Made by a program: the position numbers and the translations under genes. From contig AZLU01000037.1 in NCBI GenBank assembly GCA_002224055.1, positions 55,085-119,084 on the forward strand: a stretch of DNA of 64,000 nt. The letters run 5' to 3'. Origin of the DNA: Pezizomycotina sp. ARF18. Lineage: Eukaryota > Ascomycota. Positions within the stretch are counted from its first letter, which is position 1. The number at the start of each line of letters is the position of its first letter. Under the pieces are notes generated by a model. The model made no database searches, was not told the origin of the DNA, and saw only the letters and a program-made list of their open reading frames with translations. Positions 12,106-21,800 of this stretch are shown piece after piece.

Positions 12106-12600
12106 CATAAATGCGACGTTGTAAGATTAAAAAAAAAAAAAAAAAAAAAAAGACGGATAATCAGGTTTTTTTTTGTCGTGTATTGGGTACGTATATCACG
12201 ATTGTGCAATGCAATAATATACCAAAAATAAATTACTTTTATTCCTGTTTCCTTTTTTTTAAAAAAAAAAAAAATATAAAAATCATAAATATATATGTAT
12301 ATAGATAAAAACACAAGAAAATTTAAAGGAAAAAGAGAGAGTAAAAGGAAAATAGAAAAAACATACTATCAATCTGATCTTGATCTGTTTTTACTTTTAG
12401 TGTTTCTGGGTGTAAGTTTATATCTGTCCGATAGGAAAAAAAGGGGGTGTTGTAAATAAAAAAAATTCAAGAGAAATTTAAGAGAAAGGCTAAGAAAAGA
12501 AACTAAAGAGAAAATTCTTTTTGTTTTAATAAAAGGACAAAAAAATGCCAGATTATGGAAACCTCCCAGTAAATAAACAAGACTATACGAATAATGATAC
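12106..12600. repeat. low-complexity A/T block
   Basis: Contains a poly-A tract of about 22 nt (near 12129-12150), a T8-A13 junction around 12253-12273, and a purine-rich GAAA/AGAGA stretch to 12540. The lysine- and phenylalanine-rich open frames over it are artefacts of the homopolymers. Confidence 0.6.
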
Positions 12601-13440
12601 ATGGATCCAGCGGTGTTCTGTTCTTTTTTGACTTTTTGGTTTTTTCCTTTTAATAAATAGAAAATTTTTTGCCAGCCGTGGAATATGATAATAGGAAGGG
12701 AGTAAGAAGAGTCTGTCTTTCTTTTGTAAGATATAATAAATGACGAGTGAATGCAGTCCCAGGAGTAATGAAAATAAGTTAATCAAAAAAAGGACAATAA
12801 TGAAACCTCTCCAGCGAAATAATAGGAAAAGGTTTTCTTTTCAGGAGTACCATGTCCAGCGTAAGTGTGTGTACCAAAGAAACGAGAAAAAAAGTGACAG
12901 AAAAAGTAAAAGGAAGAATGACATGCTTCTACGATCCAGCTGAAACAAAAAGCAGAGCAGTATTATCCTAAGAGTAGCCAGCTGAATATTACATTTTGGG
13001 TATATGAAAGACGGGGAAAAAAAAAGTAAAGGTAAGGAAAGTGTCCTGGGTCCAGCGGGTATGATATAGTTCCAGACTTGAGTATAAAGGATCCAGGGAA
13101 GAGTCCAGCAGAGTAATCCAGCAGTAAAAGAAGATCCAGCAGAAATCCAGGCAATTTTTAGGTCCTAATAGGCCAGCATGTAAAAGTAGTCCAGATCCAG
13201 GTATTAGGGTGTCCAGTAAGAGTTTGGGATCCATATTCCGGCAAGTGGAAGGTAAAGAAAAAAAAGGTCCAGCAGACGAAAGCAGAGAAACAAAACCATT
13301 TACATGACATAATATTACATAGAAGCTCGTATTCAAACAATGAAGACGGAGAAAAAATCCAGCATGAAAAAAATTCCAGAGGTGGTCCAGGTCCAATCCG
13401 GGAGGAGCGAGAGTGATCGAAAAAAGCCGAAAGCAAAAAG
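12601..13440 (+). repeat. strand-biased array of dispersed TCCAG motifs
   Basis: By eye I count 18 TCCAG pentamers on the plus strand in about 800 bp, many extended to ATCCAGC or GTCCAGC, with a dense group at 13088-13200. The reverse form CTGGA is nearly absent from the same strand. Spacing is irregular, so this is not a simple tandem repeat. The array lies directly downstream of the minus-strand poly-Q gene, so in that gene's possible 3' UTR it would read GCTGGA. Function is unknown. Confidence 0.7.
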
Positions 13441-13534
13441 CACAATAAGGGGATATTCTGACCTACAGGTGAAAAAACACCTGTTCGTGTGTACGTATGT
13501 ATACCTATGGAGTCTCTCGTATAACCGCCATTTT

Positions 13535-14208
13535 TTAGACGTCGAGGAACCTAACTTGCTTGGTAATCTTATCGACGTTGGCCCTCTTGTTCCTCTCGAT
13601 AGTATCCTCGGCTTCCTGCTTGATCCTAAGCATCTGCCTCATGCCCTCCCAGTCCTTAATGATCTGTGCCACGTGGACGGCCGCGCTGATAAGCTGCATG
13701 ACCCCCATATCGCTCTTGAGCGGCGAGAGGTGTGTGCGCAAGCATGTCGAATTTCAATGGAGCTCTGCAGCGTCGTAATAAACTCCTTGATACGCTCGTG
13801 GTGGAGCATCTCGCGGGGGATCATGCGCTTCTCGCACAGCGCTACGGCGAGGCCGAGCCACTCGTGCCACTCCCGATCGGATGGCTTGCAGACGCGCCGC
13901 TTGCCCGGATCAACCGGGATTGCGAACCGGTGGCGAGCGAAGAAGTTGAACATGCCATTGCAGAGGAGCTCATTGAGCTGCAAGAAGATTGCCATCTGCT
14001 CGCCGCTGTTCAAGGAGGTCTCAAGCTCGGGTATCTTCTCATCGGCCATAGGATCCTTTTCGCCGATGGCAGGGCCTTGGTAATCGAGGTAGTAGAAGTT
14101 GCTGTCGTTACCGTTCCTCATAGCTTTGCGGTAAGGGTTAGATTTAGAGGAGGAAGTGGCCGGTGCAGATTGCCGCCTATGCTCTTTCTGTCGCTTGTGG
14201 CAATCGTC

Positions 14209-14244
<36 letters not shown>

Positions 14245-14664
14245 TTGCTGTTGCTGCTGTTGCTGCTGCTGCTGAGCTACCGCCGCAGCGGATACTATAG
14301 CAACCGAAGAAGGCGGAAGACCCATGTCCCCTTGCCGAATTTGGATCAAGCTGTCGTTCGGTATAAGCATGTCCATAGTGCTTGAAGGACTGTGATTGTT
14401 GTTGTATGTAGGAGTAGCTGGATGTTGTTGAAACACCAGCGTAGGGCCGCTGCTGGTATGCAACAGCAGGACCAGCGCCGGCTTCGTACGAAGAGATGTG
14501 TTCCTCCTCGACTGGTTTACGGTAGGACCGTTACGGTTTACCGCAACCGAGTTTCCGGGAACGTACTGTACACCGTTCCTGTAGTACGATCCAGGCTCAA
14601 ATCCTCGTGTGTAAGGAGCGGCTCTGGTCGCGGGAGCTTCATGATCGTTCACAATGCACTGCAT
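13535..14664 (-). CDS. conserved fungal poly-Q protein of unknown function
   Basis: Minus-strand gene starting at ATG 14664 (MQCIVNDHEAPATRAAPYTR). The N-terminal 180 residues are disordered and Gln/Ser/Asn-rich and include a 21-glutamine run (14212-14274) built from CAG with several CAA interruptions. A basic stretch (KRQKEHRRQ) and a Ser-rich linker lead to a well-ordered C-terminal domain: GEQMAIFLQLNELLCNGMFN, FFARHRFAIPVDPGKRR, KPSDREWHEWLGLAVAL. After a one-base shift near 13735 this continues as LISAAVHVAQIIKDWEGM and ends at 13535. From memory this C-terminal block recurs in many Pezizomycotina hypothetical proteins. The disordered Q-rich arm and basic patch suggest a nuclear regulator, which is inference. 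There is no intron in the visible body. Confidence 0.75.
14212..14274 (-). repeat. CAG/CAA trinucleotide repeat encoding 21 Gln
   Basis: Twenty-one consecutive Gln codons in the poly-Q gene; four are CAA interruptions, which normally stabilise such tracts. A leucine-rich open frame on the opposite strand is only its shadow. Confidence 0.95.
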
Positions 14665-15480
14665 AGCAAATTTCCATGCTAGACGACGAACTGTTCCCAG
14701 AAGGCATCACTAAAAGGTTAAACTTGTCCAAAAAAAAAAAAAAAGGAAAACAAAGACAAATCCTAAAACATACGATCGTCTGTCTGCGGTGCTGGCTATC
14801 TGCAGAGGTTTATGTTCCTTGGTGACCTCAATCGGATATTTCCCAAAGGCAGCGCTAGTGGTGAAGTGGGCGGCGAAGAGCTTGAAATCCATCTGGTTAG
14901 AGGTGACACTGGGCTTATTCTTTTTCTTTTACATTTTTTTGGGGGTTTTTTGGGGTTGTTCTTCAACGGGAAGGAATTGTTCAAGAGAGCAAAGGGAAAT
15001 TGGAATTCATAAGAGAACAGTGAGAGAGAGCGATTGGAAAAATACTACTTTGGGTCAGTGTATCCACGTCCACTGTTGGCACTAGAGTATGGCCCTTGGT
15101 GTCGGATGGAGGTGGAGAGTCCTGGGGCCAGGTCAATCCTGGCGGAGGAAAGCAACCGGAGTTCATTGCGAAAATCATGTATTGGGACAGCTTCGAAAGC
15201 AGAAACCAGAGAACAAACGAGGTACGTCTTGAAACAACAAAAAAAAATAATAATAAATATAATGCTTATAGTATAATAAGAGCAAAAAAGAACTCTGAAA
15301 CGCAATTGGCAAATACAAAATCGTCTCAAAAAAAAAAAAAAAAAAGTTATGAAGATATGAAGAGAGAAAAAGGATATTTAAAATAGAAACAAGGTGTAAG
15401 TTATCCAGTAAGAGTCCAGCGGCAGTCAGGTGGCTTTTGAGCTCCAGGTAGTCTTAAGGCCGGGTTTTATTAAAATAATA
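14665..15480. other. upstream region of the poly-Q gene
   Basis: Probable promoter and 5' UTR of the minus-strand poly-Q gene. It carries poly-A near 14730-14744 and 15329-15346, and TCCAG motifs again near 15400-15420. Open frames in this stretch are present on both strands without domains. Confidence 0.45.
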
Positions 15481-15505
15481 GTCCAGTCCAGTCCAGTCCA
15501 GTCCC
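15481..15505 (+). repeat. GTCCA pentanucleotide tandem repeat
   Basis: Four perfect GTCCA units plus a fifth variant unit (GTCCC). The unit contains the same TCCAG word as the array on the other side of the poly-Q gene. Confidence 0.9.
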
Positions 15506-15600
15506 GCAATTAAGAGTAAGAAGAGAAGCCACAAAAAAAAATTTTTTTTTCCTTCGGATTTTCCTTTAATAATAATAATAATCAAGATAAAATAAAGATA

Positions 15601-15602
<2 letters not shown>

Positions 15603-15641
<39 letters not shown>
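15603..15641. repeat. (TAA)n microsatellite
   Basis: About 13 units of TAA/AAT. A shorter (AAT) run lies just upstream near 15570-15583, and an ATAA-type repeat lies at about 15760-15796. Confidence 0.95.
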
Positions 15642-15796
15642 GTAAGAGTGATAAGCGTTCAACGTTGAGAATAAGCCAGATAACGCTAATAAACGAAGAT
15701 TCACTCCAAAAGAAAAAAAGTAGTGCAGGGAGAATGGGAGAGAGAAAGAAGAAAAAAAAAATAAAAATAAATAAATAAAAATAAATAAATAAAAAA

Positions 15797-17485
15797 GAAA
15801 GAGATTCGGGAATTGAATAAAGTTTTTCCTCTTTTTTTATATAGTTCTAGGTGGGTTCTATTGCTTAGTGGGTTCGGTCTTCCTCTTATTCCTTTATTTG
15901 TATCTGGGTTTCCTTTCTTTTTTTTTCTCTCTCCTTATATATCTTTCTCTCAGCTATTAAGTGAGGGATATAATTGCGAAGTGCGTAAGTTTCTTATAAA
16001 GAAGAAAAAGGTTCGAGGGGGGTAAGAGAAAAGTCGTACGATGAGGAATGTCTAAGGACGCTTAGGAAGCTTTATATGACAAGAGATGCTCTTGCTTAGC
16101 TTGTAAGGTTTTTGCTCTATGACCTGTACATTTTGTTAGGTTTATGCACCGAAGGATTTCCAATTTATTCTCTTGCCTTTCGTGTTCTTATTTATTAATA
16201 TCAAAGAGTTTAGAAGATGTAAGTAGAGGAAGATTGTTTTTTTTTTTTCTCGCCGTAGGCTGTCAATGGTTCCTCTTGCTGTCTGTTGTATGTTGTAATC
16301 CTTGCAGAAACCGGATTTTTTGCTTACCTCTTGGTGTTAAAAATTTTTTTTTTTTTTTTTTTTTTTTCAAATCTCTCGTGATCTCTTTTAGTCGAAATTG
16401 CCAGAGAGATGATCTCTCGAGGATCTCTCCGGAATAACCATGTTGGACACGTTTTTAATTCTTCTGGTTGGATTTGACCTCCAAAATCTTTCTCTCTGGT
16501 TCCTTTAGGCTCAGTTCTCATCGGACTAACTTTTTTTTTTTTTTTTTTTTTTTTTCTTTTCTTTGCGCTCTCGGTGGTTTAGTATGCCCTCTGGGCAGAC
16601 TAGGGTGTGGTGGTGATGGAACGGGCTTGGACGAGGAATAAAATTTTCTCTGCGTCACCGTTCGTCTGCCACGTCACTGCAGAACGAAGCATCCCCGAGG
16701 GAAAAACCATGAAAGAATAGGACACAAGACCCTCAGACCTTGGTCAACAAAAAAAATCTTCTGGACCCGATGCCCAAAAACGGTCCTGATCAACTTTTGA
16801 TCGTCTTTGACTGTCTGGCTAGAATGACGGGCGACAGGAATAATCCGAGCAAGAAATTGGAAGATAAGCGCCCGTAGGAAACCAAGCTAAAATATTCAGA
16901 GCTGCATAGAACCTGTCAAGGGTACTTTCTTTTCTCAATTCACCCCTCAATTCCTGACAGCGATGGAACAAGATTGTCATTTTGCTTCAAGTGTTCTGTT
17001 GCTCTTTCTTTCTTTCTCTCTCTCTCTCTCGCTTTTTAAATTTTTTTTAAGTGTGTCAGTGCCGAAGGACACCCATCAAATAAAAGGAAATATAAAAAAA
17101 TATAGCGAAGGGAAAAAAATTCTTTCGTTAGTCAGGATCGGCTTGTCTAAACGGGCTTTGACCAGAAGCGGGTCTTTACATAGATGCTTCTTTTTGCCTT
17201 CTTTCTTTTCTCTTTTTCTTTTTTTCTTCCTTTTTTCCATTATGAGTATCTCTTTTCTTCTTTCTCTCTCTCTCTCTCTCTCCTCTCAGCTCGCAAGTTC
17301 GAAAATATTACGAGCTTCTTTCTTCCCTTCGTTTCGAGGCATTAAAAAAAGACTCGAAGAAGTAAGAAAGGAAGGAAAAGAAGGGAAAAATGTGGATGTC
17401 ATTGTCTCCCCTTCTTTTTTCCCCTACTCTTTTGATGACGGCTGTTTCGTGACAAAAGGAAGTTGACAAGAGGAAGAGAAGAGAG

Positions 17486-17517
<32 letters not shown>

Positions 17518-18301
17518 AGAAAGAAAGAAAAAGGTTCCTTTTTCTTCTTGACTTCTCTCTCTCAGGCACTAGCCGTTGGTGGTGCATGAAATCATTTGAA
17601 CTCGAGTTGGTGATAATCTTCTATCGCCGGAGGATTCGGTTGAAGCGGCCAGTTAAGGCTCTTCCCCGAATGGAATAGAAGGAAAAGCAGCCTGGGGTGC
17701 TGCATTGCTGCCGCACCAAGTCTCCCATGAGCCAAGGCTGTCCCTAGAACGAAAGGAAAAGAAAAAGGGAAAAAAAAAAAAGCTAAGACGTTAGCCAAGC
17801 AGATCAGTGTGAAAAGAAGACTCCCAAGGGTAAAAGATATTTACCGATCGTCGAACCCGACCCAATTGCAAGCAAGCACCACCGAAGCACCAAAAGGGTA
17901 ATATTGATCGGCAGTTTTACATTATGTTCAACAAGCTTAAATCTGATCCCATGATTCCCATCTGTGCAAAGTGCAGATCAATCAAATCATCAGTAGCCGC
18001 TAACGATAACTAACGACAAGTTGTTTCGTTTCGAGTTGGAACTTGAGAAGACGACAACTTTCCCCTTTCCGATCCATTCCTCTCGACCGTGAAAAGATGA
18101 AAAATAACATCGGTAAAAAAGAGGGGGAAAAAATATATATATTCTGGCCCCTCTTTTTTTACGGTTTAGGAAATGGCCTTCCTGATTTGGTCTTTGGTTT
18201 TTGGTTTTTTCCAGTCGAATTTGAAATATCGGATTTTTCCAAGTATCTTTAAATAACTGACCTGACCAACGTGCTTTTTTCCATCATCATGCTGTTCCGC
18301 A
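15797..18301. other. intergenic, homopolymer and microsatellite rich
   Basis: Poly-T tracts near 16342-16367 and 16529-16555, a poly-A tract near 17488-17515, and (CT)n runs near 17014-17031 and 17264-17282. The Phe/Ser/Leu-rich open frame at 16963-17466 is explained by the CT/T-rich composition. No gene is supported. Confidence 0.5.
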
Positions 18302-18365
18302 CCATCATGTCGTGACGCTACAAACCCATCATGTCGTGACGCTACAAAACACAACATGTCGTGCT
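18302..18365. repeat. 24-bp tandem repeat, 2.6 copies
   Basis: Two nearly identical 24-bp units (18302-18325, 18326-18349), each containing CATCATGTCGTGACGCTAC, followed by a partial copy (ACATGTCGTG). A degenerate CATCATGCTG precedes them. Confidence 0.85.
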
Positions 18366-19636
18366 GTTTTCAAGTACCATTAATAATATATATTATATAA
18401 AGCTATATAAATTATATTGGTCCACAAAAAAAATGTCGAATTTCAAGCAAAATAAAACTGACGAGACAGTGATACTATTGTTCACATTAGTAAGTAAGTG
18501 TAGTATATACCATATATGCCGGTTTATTTTTTTCAATTTTTATTTATTTTGAGATTAGCTCGAAAATAGTCCTATACGACTTTCTTCCGGTTCATTTTTT
18601 CACTTCAGAGTGGCTTAATGAGCTCCTTTGCCCTCCTCCCCCTAGTAAATAACTGCTCAAAAATATCTCATGCTTACGACATCATAGTCGAGCGCTAAAA
18701 AACTTCGAGTTTTGAAGCGAGCGGTCTTATGCAATGTCCATCACATAGTCCGGATCCCGGTTTCTCCCAGTATTTCGACAACTTAGAGTGACTGAAGTGG
18801 GCCAAAAAGTGAGCCGATTAGCCAGGCTGCCATTAGGCACAGTCGGTAAGTACTGTAGTTAAAGCGTATATATCGCTAACTGTATGGTGCAGAGGTCTTT
18901 CAATAATATAATATAAAAAGAAGAAATTCTTTGTTACACACACGAATGGCGTCGGAGCACCACAGTGTCGTCGCGTAGTTCCTCGCGAGCATTCGCACTC
19001 GCGGGATGTCGGTCTAAAAAGTATGCCATGTAAGACGGCATTCTGGCTTCGAGCTGGCTTCGAGCTGGCTTCGAGCAAAAGTACAGTGGATTACTACTCA
19101 ATTATTATTGCGAGATAGCAATCTCACTGTGAAAATTGAGCGAAGTTAGGTATGAGAACTATATGATTAATTGAAATATACAGTAAGGGACATCAAAGAG
19201 GGCACGAAAAATAAGTCGATGATATTTGACAAGAATAACAAGGATTATTGGCGACGAATCATCACACTTTGAACGGTATGATAGATACTTTTGTAGAACT
19301 ACTATCTGTGATTACGAAAATTGTTACATGTAGATTCCCCACGTTTACATAAGATCACTGAGCCAATTTTCTATTGAGGACTTCGTCTTTCGCTGTGATC
19401 AGCTTCAAGTCTCATCTCATCCAGGAGCCCAACCAGTTCGAGTTCTTGCATGTGTGTTGCTGCGGGGTAGAAGGTTTCATCGCAAATAAGCTGGTATCCC
19501 TTATCAAAAATATCCATGATACTGGACCTAGTCCCGGCGTGCCTGTGAAGCGTCATAGCACCAGTGTGTTCTTTTGTCCGCACGTCATCAGACTTGGATC
19601 CTAGCGTCCATGAAGCCCATAATTTTGTGGTTAAAT
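18366..19636. other. intergenic with a possible small minus-strand ORF
   Basis: Downstream of the membrane-protein gene on the minus strand. An 89-residue open frame at 19371-19640 (minus), starting exactly at the stop of that gene, includes MDIFDKGYQLICDETFYPAA and reads like protein. It might be a further exon or a small gene, but I cannot decide. Nothing else is supported. Confidence 0.35.
19043..19075. repeat. 11-bp tandem repeat, 3 copies
   Basis: Three perfect copies of CTGGCTTCGAG, with the next base starting a fourth copy. Confidence 0.95.
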
Positions 19637-21800
19637 TCAACTGTCGTCGTTTTCTGCGTCCATGGTGCTCATTCCGGGGACGTACTTGTCATGGTGCGGC
19701 GCCATCGTGTTAAACTGGTAGTCAAACACGGCTCGACCTTTTCGCGGGTGATATTGTTCAGCTGCGCCTCAGGGGCTAGGCTCTTCGCCTCCGTTCTGAC
19801 GAGCTCCTGCTTGTGCACGATACTCTTGAAGAGTCAGGCTCCTTGTACTTGAGGTGCGCGGTCTGGTCTATGCGGGACGGCGGGACGGAGGCTTCGATGT
19901 TGCGGATCGACTCCACGGTGCCGCTCTGGTCGTACTCGTCACGACGGCAAGCTTGATCCCCATCTCCAAGGGAGGTTCGTCGTCGCGGCGAGGGTCGTAG
20001 GCTATGGATCCGCGTGTGCATTCAGTAATTCAACGTTTTGAAGGTCTTCCTCATAATGAATCAATCGCTGTAGCGGAGCGAAAGGAAGCGTAGCCCGTGA
20101 GGGAAGTCTATGCCACTGTCAAAACTTAGCTTAGAAGCCTTTTGGGTCACGGATTTCTTTTACTTACACTGCTCTCTCCAGTCTTCATTATAATCTTCTG
20201 CGTCGTATATAAACCCAGGATGGCCGACTATGACCAGAGCCGCCGTACCCAAAGGGGTGCCGAATGATGAAGGTGTGAGATCAGATACCGTCGTACCTGT
20301 GAGCTCCCGTCCGCAGATTTCAACAGGAATGGAAGGGGAATGTGTCTATTTCGCGCCTTCTCGTTCAGCTTTGCACGTATCCAATAGAATTTGGCATCGC
20401 AGATGAATAAGAAACAACTGGGAAAACGTCAAATATCCAATCGGTGCTGTTATTGTACGCTCTGGTGCTCCAAACAACACCAATGTGCGTGTCATCCTCT
20501 AACGAAAGACCAGTTCCACCGACGTGCTGGCGGAGGCTAGGTAGCGACGGGTCATAGAAATTATCAGGGAACTGGATCATAATGAACTCGCCCTGTGCCG
20601 AGTTGAGGTGCCTGGTAAGAAGAACGCGCACAGGGAAGGATCCTGTGTTCTCTGGGAAAGGATGAACTGCGAGTTGCAGGACGGTTTAAGGAAGATGAGT
20701 CTGAGCGGACGATGAGTCTTGACGGACGATGCAGCCGGTTGTGGTTTCTCGGGATTTTTTGGAAGGGGAGGGGGAAGAAGTCGCGGATAACATTGCTTCG
20801 AAGTTGATTTTTGCGAGTGTGTTCTTTGGCGTCTGTATCGAGAATTTTACCGCTTCGATGGGGTGGTGGCCGAGGTTGACGCGGATGTGCGGAGTAGGAA
20901 GATTAAGCCTCCGACGGTCGTATCGATTTTTGGTCACTTCTGCGAGGCGATTCTGCAGCGCTCGGTCGTTAGGCTATCACCCGCTTCGGGCTGTCGGGTG
21001 ATCGGGTTCTTTTCGTAGGAGACGACATCAGAATCGTGTAAAGGAGCAATAGAGGCTGTGGTCCTTGTGGGACGTTTGCTTCTTCGTAAACTCTAGGTGC
21101 TCTCCGGGCAAGCTTGGCGTTGCTGGGCTTGTAGAGACGCTGGAAGCCGGCGACGGTGGAGAAGTACGCTAATGGGTTCGAGGGTCTGGTAGACCTCGTA
21201 GATATTTCTCAACCACAGGCCGATGACGTAGTGGAAGACGTTGAATCCGTAAGCAATGATTTGGAGAGTAACGATGATGTTGCCGTTGATGAAAGATGTT
21301 CCGTCGAAGGAGTAGGTTGAGCCATTGTTGCTGGGAGTGCACTCCACAAGTAAAGAGACCAGAGAATGCCAAGGAAAGGGCACTATTATACTAAAGCTGG
21401 TCTTTTGTGCCAAGAATAATAGTAGAGAGGGAAAATAAAAATCGACTGCAATTATATTAAACAAGAAAAAAAAAAATTAAATTAAAAATTACGATTTCCC
21501 AAAGTGGTCCTAAAAAAAACTTGGTGTTCGAAAAAATATTTTTCTCCCCCTTGTCACTCACCGGCTAATCGACTACCCAGCAGAACTCGCCCGAGCTAGG
21601 AATCGATATGCGAGATGTCTGGTTGCACTTGCAGCCTCAGGTTGGTGACTTTTGATGCCGCTAGTGGATCGCAGGGCGATAAAGACGAGGGAAAACGCCA
21701 CAGGGCTCCACAGGTGCAAATCGGACCACTTTTCGTATAGAGACAGATTCAGGCATGTTCGTCTGAAGTCTCCCGTTTCAACGCTCGGCCCACGGTGAGA
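19637..21800 (-). CDS. conserved fungal multi-span membrane protein, frameshifted
   Basis: Read from the right: an N-terminal segment around 21800-21580 (NLSLYEKWSDLHLWSP, then the membrane span VAFSLVFIALRS, then SGEFCWVVD), a likely intron, a luminal loop (PSNNGSTYSFDGTSF), a second span (NGNIIVTLQIIAYGFNVFHY), WLRNIYEVYQTLEPI, and after a shift near 21170 YFSTVAGFQRLYKPSNAKL. The later part includes GEFIMIQFPDNFYDPSLPSL and STDWIFDVFPVVSYSS (20365-20631). The C-terminus (IAYDPRRDDEPPLEMGIKL, then FDYQFNTMAPHHDKYVPGM) stops at TGA 19637. These blocks look like an uncharacterised membrane protein family of filamentous ascomycetes; I recognise no named domain. Many frame changes are needed. 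The exact start is unclear; the nearest ATG is at 21756. Confidence 0.6.

Noticed and set aside
13732-14385. Long plus-strand open frame with a poly-leucine run
   Set aside because: It is the complement of the poly-Q gene; the leucine run is the antisense reading of the CAG repeat.
16963-17466. 167-codon plus-strand frame rich in Ser, Leu and Phe
   Set aside because: The sequence is explained by CT repeats and T-runs and shows no ordered domain.
18302-18365. Possible CRISPR-like repeat
   Set aside because: Units are directly adjacent without spacers, there are too few copies, and the context is fungal.
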